DNA of 24,430 bases from an uncultured Polaromonas sp. (GTDB lineage: Bacteria; Pseudomonadota; Gammaproteobacteria; Burkholderiales; Burkholderiaceae). The stretch lies in the NCBI GenBank assembly GCA_946479075.1, contig CAMLDT010000028.1:1-24430 (forward strand). Direction: 5' to 3'. The position numbers were made by a program, and so were the translations under genes. The notes beneath the pieces were generated by a model, which saw nothing but the letters and a program-made list of their open reading frames with translations, was not told where the DNA came from and made no database searches. This document shows, in pieces, positions 8,620 to 16,377 of this stretch (position 1 is the stretch's first letter; the number at the start of each line of letters is the position of its first letter).

Positions 8620-10008
8620 ATGCAAAATTTTGATTTCGACCTGTTTGTCATTGGCGGCGGCAGCGGCGGCGTGCGCGCTGCGCGCATGGCGGCACAACGC
8701 GGCGCGCGTGTGGCGCTGGCCGAGGTTGCGGCCATGGGCGGCACCTGCGTCAACGTCGGCTGCATCCCGAAAAAGCTCTACAGCTACGCGGCGCACTACG
8801 GCGAAGCGTTTGAAGAGTCGCATGGCTTTGGCTGGAGCGGCGCGGCACCGGTCTTCGACTGGGATGTGCTCAAGGCCAACCGCGCGGCCGAGATCACCCG
8901 CCTGAACGGCATCTACCAGGGCCTGCTGCAGGGCGCCGGCGTCACCATCATCACCGGCTGGGCCACCCTCGTGGACGCACACACGGTGAAGGTGGAAGAA
9001 AAAACCTACAGCGCAAAAAACATCCTCATCGCGACCGGCGGCACGCCCACCGTGCCGGCCGTGACCGGGCGCGAACACGTGCTGACCTCGGACCAGATGT
9101 TCGACCTGACCCCCTTCCCAAAACGCCTGCTGGTGGTGGGCGGCGGCTACATCGCCTGCGAGTTCGCTTCCATCTTCAACGGCCTGGGCGCCGAGGTGAT
9201 CCAGGTCCACCGGGGTGAAAAACTGCTGACCGGTTTTGACGACGATGTGCGCAGCTTCGTCGCCGCAGAAATGGCAAAGACCGGCGTGCGTCTGCAGTTC
9301 AGCAGCGAGGTGGCGGCCATCGCCAAAACCGCAGGCGGCCTGACGGTTGAATTCAAGGGAGGCGCCGCGGCCTGTACGGTCGATGCGGTGCTGTATGCCA
9401 CCGGGCGTGTGCCCAACACCAGCGGCCTCGGCCTCGAAGCAGCGGGCGTCAAACTTTCTGCCCAGGGCGCCATTGAAGTCAATGGCCACTACCAGACCTC
9501 CCTGCCTTCGGTGTATGCCCTGGGCGATGTGACGGCGCGCCTGCAGCTCACGCCGGTGGCGCTCGGCGAGGCGATGGTGGTGGTGGACCACCTGATGGGC
9601 GCAGCGCCCGGCAAAAAGCCGCGCAGCATGAGTTACGAGTTTGTACCAACGGCGGTGTTCACCCACCCCAACATCGGCACGGTGGGCTTTTCAGAAAGCG
9701 AGGCGCGCCGGGAATTCGGCGGGGTGACGGTGTTCCGTGCCGACTTCAAGGCGCTCAAGCACACGCTGAGCGGCAGCAGTGAACGCACCCTGATGAAGTT
9801 GCTGGTGGACGACGCCACCGACCGCGTGGTCGGCCTGCACATGGTGGGCCCGGATGCCGGCGAGATTGTTCAGGGATTTGCAGTGGCCATGAAAGCCGGC
9901 GCCACCAAAGCCATCTTTGACAGCACCATCGGCATCCATCCCACCGTGGCCGAAGAGTTTGTGACTATGCGCGAGCCTTTCAAGGCCACGCCGGCCACCA
10001 AGGCCTGA
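8620..10008 (+). CDS. gor: Glutathione-disulfide reductase
   Basis: A 462-residue flavoprotein that reduces glutathione disulfide with NADPH in the cytoplasm. It shows the FAD-binding GGGSGG (12-17), the redox disulfide GGTCVNVGCIPKK with Cys43 and Cys48, a central nucleotide-binding VVGGGYIACEFASIFNGLGAEV segment, a second FAD motif YALGDVTARLQLTPVA, and the C-terminal GIHPTVAEEFVTMR holding the catalytic His-Glu pair. The Arg and Lys in the HRGEK loop after the dinucleotide fold favour NADPH over NADH. Length fits the family (about 450). The ATG at 8620 is chosen because the protein's conserved start (FDFDLFVIGGG) follows at once; an in-frame extension to 8563 adds 19 unrelated residues. 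Among pyridine-nucleotide disulfide reductases, Gor fits best over mercuric or lipoamide reductases. Confidence 0.93.
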   Translation: MQNFDFDLFVIGGGSGGVRAARMAAQRGARVALAEVAAMGGTCVNVGCIPKKLYSYAAHYGEAFEESHGFGWSGAAPVFDWDVLKANRAAEITRLNGIYQGLLQGAGVTIITGWATLVDAHTVKVEEKTYSAKNILIATGGTPTVPAVTGREHVLTSDQMFDLTPFPKRLLVVGGGYIACEFASIFNGLGAEVIQVHRGEKLLTGFDDDVRSFVAAEMAKTGVRLQFSSEVAAIAKTAGGLTVEFKGGAAACTVDAVLYATGRVPNTSGLGLEAAGVKLSAQGAIEVNGHYQTSLPSVYALGDVTARLQLTPVALGEAMVVVDHLMGAAPGKKPRSMSYEFVPTAVFTHPNIGTVGFSESEARREFGGVTVFRADFKALKHTLSGSSERTLMKLLVDDATDRVVGLHMVGPDAGEIVQGFAVAMKAGATKAIFDSTIGIHPTVAEEFVTMREPFKATPATKA

Positions 10009-10011
10009 GCC

Positions 10012-10239
10012 TCAGGCCAGCTCGTCCGACTCGGCCGGCAGCACCAGGTTGGCGCGCTCGATCGCCGCGTCAAACGCGGCCAGGTCGGCGTCGGCCTGGA
10101 AAGCGGCGCGTGTGTCCAGCGGGTGAAACACCTGATGCTGCAGACGGCGCAGCGCATCGGACTTCTCCATCGCCTCCAGCACCTGCTGGGGCGCCATCAT
10201 CAGCGCAAACGGATTGGCGAGAGGGGTATCGATTCGCAT
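10012..10239 (-). CDS. Small hypothetical protein (75 residues)
   Basis: A 75-residue, mostly helical, charged protein not recognised by name. It begins MRIDTPLANPFALMMAP and ends in an acidic tail. It is considered real because a strong AAGGAG Shine-Dalgarno sequence sits about six bases before the ATG and codon use is like the neighbours. It ends three bases from the gor stop on the opposite strand and lies 142 bases downstream of phnM in the same direction, so it could be read through from the phn operon or have its own promoter. No membrane segment or metal motif is visible. Confidence 0.7.
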   Translation of the reverse strand: MRIDTPLANPFALMMAPQQVLEAMEKSDALRRLQHQVFHPLDTRAAFQADADLAAFDAAIERANLVLPAESDELA

Positions 10240-10317
10240 GGCAGCTCCTTCGGTTCAGTCAGTGGCACAAGGTGTGTTGATGGCTGTGACTGTAGGAGAG
10301 CCGCGAAATTTGGGCTA

Positions 10318-10357
10318 GTCAGCTGGCAGCCAGACCGCGTGTAGGCGCGCGGCTGAC
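10318..10357 (-). terminator. Nested inverted repeat after phnM
   Basis: Outer arms GTCAGC (10318-10323) and GCTGAC (10352-10357) enclose inner arms CCGCG (10335-10339) and CGCGG (10348-10352). It begins 25 bases past the phnM stop on the leftward strand, the right place for the end of the phn operon. There is no T-run, so it is a weak candidate. Confidence 0.25.
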
Positions 10358-10381
10358 GGCCACCACGCGGCGTCCGACATG

Positions 10382-11521
10382 TCAGAACGCCCGCTCTCCC
10401 TGGTGCCAGGCGCCACGCACGATGGGCATGCCACCGCTTTTGCGCACGCGAATCAGGTCGGCGCGCAGGCCGGGGGCCAGCTCACCGCGGTCGGTCAGGC
10501 CGATGGCGTGGGCCGGGTTGCGCGTGACGGTGTTGACAGCTTTGGGCAAGCTCCAGCCGGCGGTTTCGCACAGCAGGAAGGCCGACTGCAGCAGGCTGGC
10601 CGGAACGTAATCGGACGAGAAGATGTCCAGCAGGTCCAGCCTGGCCAGCTCCGCCGCTGACACATTGCCGGAATGGGAGCCACCCTTGACGAGGTTGGGA
10701 CCACCCATGACGATGGCAATGCCCGCATCCCGCGCCGCCCGCGCCGCCGCCACCGTGGTCGGAAACTCCGAGATGGCAATGTTCTCATCGCTGGCCTGTT
10801 CCACGTGTTCGACTTCGGTGTCGTCGTGGCTGGCCAGCGGCACCCCCCGCGCATGGCTGGCAGCAATCACAGCGGCGCGATTGGGAATGGCGTAACGCAG
10901 CTGGTGCGCCGTGAGTTCTGCCACGAGCGCCTCGTACTGTGCATCGTCGAAGCGGCCATAACGCTCGGAATAACGCCGGTATTTGGTGAGATCGCGCCAC
11001 TGGCGCTGCCCCGGCGTGTGGTCCATCACACTGACCAGCTCCAGCAACGCGTCGTCCGCGTAGCGCTCAAAAACCTCGACGATGTCGGGCGCCGAGATCT
11101 CGCAGCGCAGGTGCAAGAGATGGTCCACACGCAGCAGGCCTTCGCCGCGGCATTCGTGCAGCGCCTGGATGGACACATGCTGGGTCTGGCTGCGGGCACC
11201 GCCGCGGTCCATGTCGCCGATCACGATGGAGTCGAGCACCGTGGTGATGCCGGCAGCGGCGCACAGGGCGTCGTGCATGACCGTGGCCGAGTGCGCATTC
11301 CACAACACGCCGGGGCGCGGCACCAGGTGTTTTTCAAGGTTGTCGGTATGCAGCTCGACCAGGCCGGGGAGCAGCCAGTCGCCGTCCCAGTCTTCTGCAG
11401 CGGCCACTGACGTGTCGCCGCGCTCTATGGATCGGATGGTCTGCCCCTCGGTCACCAGACAACCGGTGAATTCCTCGTCAGCGGTGACGATTCTGGCGTT
11501 TTTGATGATGCGTTGTGTCAT
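10382..11521 (-). CDS. phnM: Ribose 1-methylphosphonate 5-triphosphate diphosphatase PhnM
   Basis: A 379-residue amidohydrolase-superfamily enzyme that removes pyrophosphate from alpha-D-ribose 1-methylphosphonate 5-triphosphate, giving the substrate of PhnJ. Visible features are the metal-binding GLVELHTDNLEKH (His58, Asp60), a DHTPGQRQW motif, PLASHDDT with an active-site Asp, and MGGPNLVKGGSHSGN near residue 295. Length equals the E. coli protein (378). The order phnL-phnM is standard. The gene starts 15 bases after phnL and is the last of the leftward core operon. The ATG at 11521 gives the family's usual start (a short strand, then IVTADEEF). Confidence 0.95.
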   Translation of the reverse strand: MTQRIIKNARIVTADEEFTGCLVTEGQTIRSIERGDTSVAAAEDWDGDWLLPGLVELHTDNLEKHLVPRPGVLWNAHSATVMHDALCAAAGITTVLDSIVIGDMDRGGARSQTQHVSIQALHECRGEGLLRVDHLLHLRCEISAPDIVEVFERYADDALLELVSVMDHTPGQRQWRDLTKYRRYSERYGRFDDAQYEALVAELTAHQLRYAIPNRAAVIAASHARGVPLASHDDTEVEHVEQASDENIAISEFPTTVAAARAARDAGIAIVMGGPNLVKGGSHSGNVSAAELARLDLLDIFSSDYVPASLLQSAFLLCETAGWSLPKAVNTVTRNPAHAIGLTDRGELAPGLRADLIRVRKSGGMPIVRGAWHQGERAF

Positions 11522-11536
11522 GTGCAGTTTTCCGGT

Positions 11537-12235
11537 TCAGTGGGAAAGGCGATGTTGTTCGACGTCGAAGCAGCGCGTTGCCACGGCTTCGCGCACCTCG
11601 TCATCGTGAAAAATGCCGACGACGGCGGCGCCCCGGTCACGCGCGGCCCGGATCAGGTCCACCACGACGGCACGGTTGTCGGCATCGAGCGAGGCCGTGG
11701 GTTCGTCCAGCAGCAGCACCGGCTGGCTGGCGATCAGGCCGTGGGCGATGTTGACGCGCTGTTGCTCACCGCCGGAAAAGGTAGCGGGCGGCAAATGCCA
11801 CAGCCGCTCCTGAAGGTTCAGGCGCGTGAGCCACCGCGCGGCTTCTGCGCGCGCATCCGCTGCCGCCACGCCGAGCCGGCGCAGCGGTTCGGCCACGATG
11901 TCCAGGGTGGAGACACGCGGAATCACGCGCAGGAACTGCGACACATAACCCAGGGTGCGGCGCCGCAGCTCCAGCACCTCGCGGGGTTCGGCATGCGAGA
12001 GGCGAACCCACTGGTCATCGTGGCGCACACGCACCTCGCCGCCACTGGCGCCGTAGTTGCCGTAAAGGCAGCGCAGCAAGGAGCTTTTGCCGCTGCCGGA
12101 ATGGCCGGTCAAGGCCAGGCACTCACCGGCGGCCACCGAGAGAGTGATGCCCGAGAAGACCGGCAGCGCCAGCCCGCCGCGGCCGTGCAGGGTGAAGGTT
12201 TTCGACAGTTGGGTGGTTTCAAGCAAGGCGGTCAT
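11537..12235 (-). CDS. phnL: C-P lyase ABC-type ATPase PhnL
   Basis: A 232-residue ABC ATPase component of the carbon-phosphorus lyase pathway. It has Walker A GHSGSGKS (44-51), signature FSGGEQQRVNIAHGL and Walker B VLLLDEPTASLD. Despite the ABC fold it is not a transporter subunit: with PhnG, PhnH and PhnI it is needed for making ribose 1-phosphonate triphosphate from ATP, and with PhnK it docks on the core complex. The ATG at 12235 is chosen over an in-frame GTG six bases upstream; neither has a strong ribosome site. Length fits E. coli PhnL (226). Twenty-five bases separate it from... the preceding phnK stop at 12267, so it belongs to the same operon. Confidence 0.93.
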   Translation of the reverse strand: MTALLETTQLSKTFTLHGRGGLALPVFSGITLSVAAGECLALTGHSGSGKSSLLRCLYGNYGASGGEVRVRHDDQWVRLSHAEPREVLELRRRTLGYVSQFLRVIPRVSTLDIVAEPLRRLGVAAADARAEAARWLTRLNLQERLWHLPPATFSGGEQQRVNIAHGLIASQPVLLLDEPTASLDADNRAVVVDLIRAARDRGAAVVGIFHDDEVREAVATRCFDVEQHRLSH

Positions 12236-12266
12236 GGGCACTCACGGTGGATGTGGGAGGAACGGT

Positions 12267-13094
12267 TCAGGGGGTCAGCACCGAAGACACCAGCAGCTGC
12301 GTGTAAGCATGTTGCGGATCGTCGAGCACGCGGTCGGTCAGTCCCTGCTCGACCACCTGGCCGTCTTTCATGACCAGCATGCGGTGCGCCAGCAGCCGGG
12401 CCACCGCCAGGTCATGGGTCACGATCACCGCGGCCAGTTGCAGTTGATCCACCAGTTCGCGCAACAAGTCCAGCAGGCGCGCCTGCACCGACACATCGAG
12501 GCCGGTGGTCGGCTCGTCCATGAAAACCAGCCGCGGATGCGTGACCAGATTGCGCGCGATCTGCAGACGCTGCTGCATGCCGCCGGAATAGGTGCCCGGC
12601 AGATCGTCGATGCGGCCCTGGTCCAGTTCGACACGCTGCATCCAGTCCAGCGCCTGTCCGCGCAGCTTGCCGTAATGCCGGCTGCCCAGGGCCATCATGC
12701 GTTCGCCGATGTTGGCGCCGCCTGACACGTTCATGCGCAGACCGTCGCGTGCGTGCTGCTCGACAAACCCCCAGTCGGTGCGCGCCAGCCAGCGCGAGCG
12801 GGCTTCGGACAGATCTGCCAGATTGACGAGGCCGGCCTCACCGCGAACGGGCGCCGCGCCGGCAGCGCCGGCTTCCGCCCGCACGTCGTAATGCACCGAA
12901 CCCGCATCGCAGGCCAGGCGCGCGGCCAGCAGGCGCAGCAGGGTCGACTTGCCGGAGCCGGACTCCCCAACCACCGCCAGCACTTCGCCGGGGTAAAGAT
13001 CGAAACTCACGTCGTGGCAGGCCCAGCGCAGCCGGCCGGCCTGCATGAACTGTTTGCCGGCGCCGCGCACCGACAGCAGCAGATCGCTGTTCAT
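12267..13094 (-). CDS. phnK: C-P lyase ABC-type ATPase PhnK
   Basis: A 275-residue ABC ATPase of the oligopeptide-ATPase-like type. It has Walker A GESGSGKS (43-50), signature YSGGMQQRLQIARNLV, Walker B LVFMDEPTTGLDVS and an H-loop VIVTHDLAVARLLAHR. PhnK binds PhnJ in the core complex and couples ATP hydrolysis to its opening. Its ATG overlaps the phnJ stop as ATGA (13091-13094), a sign of coupled translation. It is somewhat longer than E. coli PhnK (252), with extra residues around 75-90 rich in Ala and Gly. It is separated from transporter ATPases by its position and by lying between phnJ and phnL. Confidence 0.94.
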   Translation of the reverse strand: MNSDLLLSVRGAGKQFMQAGRLRWACHDVSFDLYPGEVLAVVGESGSGKSTLLRLLAARLACDAGSVHYDVRAEAGAAGAAPVRGEAGLVNLADLSEARSRWLARTDWGFVEQHARDGLRMNVSGGANIGERMMALGSRHYGKLRGQALDWMQRVELDQGRIDDLPGTYSGGMQQRLQIARNLVTHPRLVFMDEPTTGLDVSVQARLLDLLRELVDQLQLAAVIVTHDLAVARLLAHRMLVMKDGQVVEQGLTDRVLDDPQHAYTQLLVSSVLTP

Positions 13095-13996
13095 GACGTG
13101 CCCTCCGCAGTTGTGCGCGCCAGCACATCGGGCATGTGCACCGCCTGCTGCGTGCCGGCATGGCCCGCATCGCGGCGTTCACCGCAATAGTCACTGTCCG
13201 AGCAGACAAACAAGCGGCTACCCGCGTCATCCACAATCATTTCATCGAGAAAGCTGTCGGCAGCCCCACACAGGGCACAGGCATGGTCCCAGCGCTGCAC
13301 TTCAAACGGATGATCCTCAAAGTCGAGGCTGCGCACCGCGGTATAGGGTGGAATCGCGTAGATGCGCTTCTCCCGCCCCGCTCCAAACAGTTGCAGCGCT
13401 GGATTCATGTGCATCTTGGGGTTGTCAAATTTCGGTATCGGCGAAGGCGAAGTGAGGTAGCGCTCATTCACCAGAACCGGGTAGTCGTAGGTTTTGGAGA
13501 TGGCGCCGAGTTGCGCAATGTCCTCATAAAGTTTCACGTTCATCAGGCCGTATTCCGCCAGCGCATGCATGGTGATGGTTTCACGGCGGCGAGGTTCCAG
13601 GCGGAACAGCGGCTCCGGCATGGGCACCTGATAAACAAGGATCTGGCCTTCTTTCAGCGCCCGTTCGGGAATGCGGTGACGCGTCTGGATGATGCTGGCG
13701 GCTGCGGTTTTTTCGGTGGTCTCCACGCCGGTGGTGCGCGCAAAGAAGCGCCGGATGTTCACTGCGTTGGTGGTGTCGTCGGCGCCCTGATCAATCACCT
13801 TGAGCACATCGCTGCGCCCGATGATGCTGGCGGTGACCTGCACCCCGCCCGTGCCCCAGCCGTAGGCGAACGGCATTTCGCGCGAACCGAAGGGCACCTG
13901 GTAACCGGGGATGGCCACGGCCTTGAGCATGGCGCGGCGGATCATTTTTTTGGTCCGCTCGTCGAGAAAACCGAAGTTGTAGTTGTTGTCCATCAT
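13091..13996 (-). CDS. phnJ: C-P lyase, radical SAM enzyme PhnJ
   Basis: The 301-residue catalytic subunit that cleaves the carbon-phosphorus bond of 5-phosphoribosyl-1-phosphonate, producing methane (from methylphosphonate) and a 1,2-cyclic phosphate. The four conserved cysteines are all present at 240, 243, 265 and 271 (CALC, then FVCSDSDYC), one residue off the E. coli numbering. In the family three ligate the 4Fe-4S cluster and the remaining one forms the thiyl radical. The N-terminus (MDNNYNFGFLDE) and the GYQVPFGSREMPFAYGWGTGG block are typical. The start overlaps the phnI stop and the end overlaps the phnK start, both as ATGA. Two successive ATGs (13996, 13993) are possible starts. Nothing suggests loss of function. 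Confidence 0.97.
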   Translation of the reverse strand: MMDNNYNFGFLDERTKKMIRRAMLKAVAIPGYQVPFGSREMPFAYGWGTGGVQVTASIIGRSDVLKVIDQGADDTTNAVNIRRFFARTTGVETTEKTAAASIIQTRHRIPERALKEGQILVYQVPMPEPLFRLEPRRRETITMHALAEYGLMNVKLYEDIAQLGAISKTYDYPVLVNERYLTSPSPIPKFDNPKMHMNPALQLFGAGREKRIYAIPPYTAVRSLDFEDHPFEVQRWDHACALCGAADSFLDEMIVDDAGSRLFVCSDSDYCGERRDAGHAGTQQAVHMPDVLARTTAEGTS

Positions 13997-15144
13997 GCGG
14001 CCTCCTGGGCCCGGGATGCACTGGAACCAGGGGCGGCCTGTTCGGGGCTGGTCTGGTCCTGTGCATGGGCGGCGCGCAGCTTGCGCACCAGTTCAAGTTC
14101 CGACTGGAAATCCACGTAGTGCGGCAGCTTCAGATGCTGCACAAAGCCGGAGGCCTCCAGGCTGTCTGCGTGCGAAAGAACGAACTCTTCATCCTGCGCC
14201 GGTGAAGTCACCCCTTCGCCGAGTTCGCGTGCGCGCAGGGACCTGTCCACCAGCGCCATGGCCATGCTTTTGCGTTCGGCGCCACCGAAAGCCAGGCCAT
14301 AGCCCTGGGTGAACTGGGGCGGGTGTTCACGGTTGCCGGCGAACTGGTTGATCATCTGGCACTCGGTCAGCTCGATGTCACCGATGTCGATGGCAAACCC
14401 GAGCTCGTCGGCCTGGATCTCCACCGCGACGCTGCCGCGCCGGATTTCGCCGGCAAACGGATGGCTGTTGGCATAACCACGCTGGGTGGAATAACCAAGC
14501 GCCAGCAGCCAGCCCTCGTCGCCCCGCGCCAGCGCCTGCAGCCGCAGCGGGCGCTCTGCCGGGAACATCAGCGGATCACGCGTCAGGTCGCCGGGTGGCT
14601 CCTGGGCGCCGGGCTGCGGAACTTCCATCAGGCCCTCGCGCGCCATCAGCGCATTGATACGCGGCATGTGTTCGGGCAAGGGCTGCGCCGCCCCGTCCGT
14701 CGCTGGCGGTGCTGCCTGCGTGCCTTCATCCCCGCCTTCAGCCAGAAGCGAAAAGTCCAGCAGTCGCTGGGTGTAGTCATAGGTGGCGCCCAGCACCTGG
14801 CCGCCGGGAACGTCCTTGAAAGTCGCCGAAACGCGCCGGGTCAGCTGCATGCGCGCGGTATCCACCGGCAGGCTGTAAGCAAATCGCGGCAGCGTGGTGC
14901 GGTAGGCGCGCAGTAAAAAAATCGCCTCGATCAGGTCGCCGCCGGCCTGCTTGATCGCCAGCGCGGCCAGCTCCGGGTCATACAGCGATCCTTCCGACAT
15001 CACGCGATCCACCGCCAGCGGCAACTGCTGGCGAATCTGCGCCACCGACAGCTCCGGCACCGCGGTGTCACCGCGGCGCTGCGCTGCCAGCAGGCGCCAG
15101 GAGGCTTCGATGGCGGCGGTGCCGCCCTTGACTGCAACGTACAT
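13993..15144 (-). CDS. phnI: C-P lyase core subunit PhnI (purine nucleotide phosphonylase)
   Basis: A 383-residue core subunit. In E. coli PhnI has nucleosidase activity on ATP/GTP alone and, with PhnG, PhnH and PhnL, exchanges the adenine of ATP for the phosphonate. The start MYVAVKGG, the YSTQRGYANSHPFAGEIRRG block near residue 225, and the DIGDIELTECQMINQF segment near 255 are family signatures. It is about 30 residues longer than the E. coli protein, mainly a linker near 135-165 (EGGDEGTQAAPPATDG) and an Ala-rich C-terminus. A strong AGGAGG sequence seven bases before the ATG supports the start. It is separated from phnH by a palindromic repeat. Confidence 0.96.
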   Translation of the reverse strand: MYVAVKGGTAAIEASWRLLAAQRRGDTAVPELSVAQIRQQLPLAVDRVMSEGSLYDPELAALAIKQAGGDLIEAIFLLRAYRTTLPRFAYSLPVDTARMQLTRRVSATFKDVPGGQVLGATYDYTQRLLDFSLLAEGGDEGTQAAPPATDGAAQPLPEHMPRINALMAREGLMEVPQPGAQEPPGDLTRDPLMFPAERPLRLQALARGDEGWLLALGYSTQRGYANSHPFAGEIRRGSVAVEIQADELGFAIDIGDIELTECQMINQFAGNREHPPQFTQGYGLAFGGAERKSMAMALVDRSLRARELGEGVTSPAQDEEFVLSHADSLEASGFVQHLKLPHYVDFQSELELVRKLRAAHAQDQTSPEQAAPGSSASRAQEAA

Positions 15145-15146
15145 GG

Positions 15147-15227
15147 TCAGGCCTCCTGCCGAGCCGCCTCAAGGGCGGCTTGCGCCCCCTCGGGGGGCAG
15201 TGAACAAATGTGAGCGCGGGGGTTCAT
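15147..15227 (-). CDS. 26-codon reading frame bridging phnH and phnI
   Basis: A short frame running wholly through the repeat element between phnH and phnI. Its ATG overlaps the phnH TGA (ATGA, 15224-15227), and its own TGA ends two bases before the phnI ATG. The peptide starts MNPRAHICSL and ends AARQEA; it matches no family I know. Its last codons carry the AGGAGG that serves phnI. Its likely value, if any, is keeping ribosomes moving from phnH to phnI through the hairpins, not the peptide itself. Chance is possible at this length. Confidence 0.4.
   Translation of the reverse strand: MNPRAHICSLPPEGAQAALEAARQEA
15162..15226. repeat. Palindromic intergenic repeat inside the phn operon
   Basis: Contains AGCCGCC/GGCGGCT (15162-15168 and 15174-15180, 5-base loop) and GCCCCC/GGGGGC (15184-15189 and 15193-15198, 3-base loop), then a GAGCGCGGGGGTTCA segment reaching the phnH stop. 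It resembles, from memory, a GC-rich repeat common between genes in Comamonadaceae; no search could be run. Its place between two co-translated core genes is unusual. Confidence 0.6.
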
Positions 15228-15820
15228 GCAACGCCCTCCAGGCGCCGCACACGGGTGGTGCGCGGCAAACCCAGCACGGCATCCGCGCAGGTGAAAACAA
15301 TGTCCACACCCTGCGGGAAGGCCGCATGGTTGGCCTGCCACTGGGTCCAGAAAGAGGCCGGCAGGCCGGCGAGGCAGACCGTCTGTTTGTTGCGGATGCC
15401 CGGGCCGTGCCACTCCACCGCCGGGCCCTCGCAGAGCGATGGAAGCTCGATCAACAAGGTGGCCGCATGCTCCGGCGATTCCACCGAACCGGCAGCAAAA
15501 GCATCCAGCGCGGGCATGGTGCCCATCTCGCCGATCACCGCAAAAGCCGCATCCCCCGGCGCCACCGCCACGCTCGCGCCCGTATGAAAACGCAGCCAGT
15601 CCGCGGCCTCGCCGGGTTGTTGCCACCAGACCCGTGTGTCGTCATCGGTCAAGGCCAGCAACAGGTGCCCCATCGCCGCCCCCAATCCCAGGCCCTGGAT
15701 CGGCCGGCCGATGACCACGCGCTGCCCGGGCCGGGAGAGCGCGTCCAGCACCCCGCGAAAGGCCGCCTGGGCCTCGTGCACCGGATCACCCAGACCTGGA
15801 CTCAGCGTGTGCGGATTCAT
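15224..15820 (-). CDS. phnH: C-P lyase core subunit PhnH
   Basis: A 198-residue core subunit (E. coli 194). PhnH has a fold like pyridoxal-phosphate transferases but without cofactor, and in the complex it packs against PhnG and PhnI. The N-terminal GDPVHEAQAAFRGVLDALSRPGQRV block is the family signature; a FWTQWQANHAAFPQGVDIVF segment near residue 155 is also typical. Its ATG overlaps the phnG stop (ATGA at 15817-15820). Its own stop overlaps the start of a 26-codon frame that leads to phnI. Confidence 0.94.
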   Translation of the reverse strand: MNPHTLSPGLGDPVHEAQAAFRGVLDALSRPGQRVVIGRPIQGLGLGAAMGHLLLALTDDDTRVWWQQPGEAADWLRFHTGASVAVAPGDAAFAVIGEMGTMPALDAFAAGSVESPEHAATLLIELPSLCEGPAVEWHGPGIRNKQTVCLAGLPASFWTQWQANHAAFPQGVDIVFTCADAVLGLPRTTRVRRLEGVA

Positions 15821-16281
15821 GCCTCACCCCGGACGAAAGTAAAAAATTCGACTTTGGACGCGGCGGCTGAGCGGCTCGTGGCCTCGCGCCGGGCTGCCTG
15901 CCCTTGCCGGATCGGCTCGATCAGTTCGCGCATCAGATGCGACCGGCGCGCCGGGTCCTGCAGCAGCGCGTCAAACACGGCCACCAGTTCGGCCTTGCGG
16001 CGGTTGCGCCCCAGCGTGTAGCCGACGCCCAGTGCGCCAGTGCCAACCCGCAGCGCACAACGCGTGACGGTGGCCTCGCCGAGATTGAAGGCATCGCCGG
16101 TGCCCCCCACCCGGCCGCGCAGCATGACCATGCCTGGCTCGGGCGGACGGACATGTTCGATGGGAGGCAAGTCGGCCATTCCCTTGAGGGCCTGCTCCAG
16201 CTCGGCCTGCCCGGCGCGTGCCAGCACGCCCAGCCAGCGCTGGCGGGCGGCCTGGTTTTCATCAATCGCCTGGTTTGTCAT
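15817..16281 (-). CDS. phnG: C-P lyase core subunit PhnG
   Basis: A 154-residue core subunit (E. coli 150), needed with PhnH, PhnI and PhnL for phosphonate attachment to ribose triphosphate. Signatures are RQRWLGVLARAGQAEL near the N-terminus, RPPEPGMVMLRGRVGGTGDAFNLGEATVTRC in the middle, and YTLGRNRRKAELVAVFDALLQD. The ATG at 16281 is chosen because the conserved helix begins soon after it; an extension to 16344 would cross the regulatory region and reach into the opposing gene's leader. It is the first gene of the leftward operon and diverges from phnF. Confidence 0.94.
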   Translation of the reverse strand: MTNQAIDENQAARQRWLGVLARAGQAELEQALKGMADLPPIEHVRPPEPGMVMLRGRVGGTGDAFNLGEATVTRCALRVGTGALGVGYTLGRNRRKAELVAVFDALLQDPARRSHLMRELIEPIRQGQAARREATSRSAAASKVEFFTFVRGEA

Positions 16282-16377
16282 ACAGATGTCTAAATCAGTC
16301 ACTAGAGTTGAAGACAGTGCAAAAGAACTGCACATCGGATGCAAGAAGCAGCTAGTTCAACCGGACAACATGACCAA
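16282..16377. promoter_or_regulatory. Divergent phnG/phnF control region with inverted repeat
   Basis: This 96-base region should hold both promoters and the PhnF operator. The clearest symmetry is GTGCA-N7-TGCAC at 16317-16333. A looser pair TGTCT (16287-16291) and AGACA (16312-16316) lies next to it on the phnG side. GntR/HutC-type regulators bind short palindromes in such places and commonly control their own gene. No convincing -35/-10 pair was found by eye for either direction. Confidence 0.45.

Noticed and set aside
8614..9666. Leftward open frame of 350 codons opposite gor
   Set aside because: Antisense shadow with His/Arg/Ala-rich low-complexity sequence; gor is unambiguous.
11537..13094. 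phnK and phnL as ATPases of another transporter
   Set aside because: They have ABC motifs but lie between phnJ and phnM with no permease genes, the fixed order of C-P lyase operons.
13136..14119. Rightward open frame of 327 codons opposite phnJ
   Set aside because: Antisense shadow of phnJ, whose four cysteines and ATGA junctions are intact.
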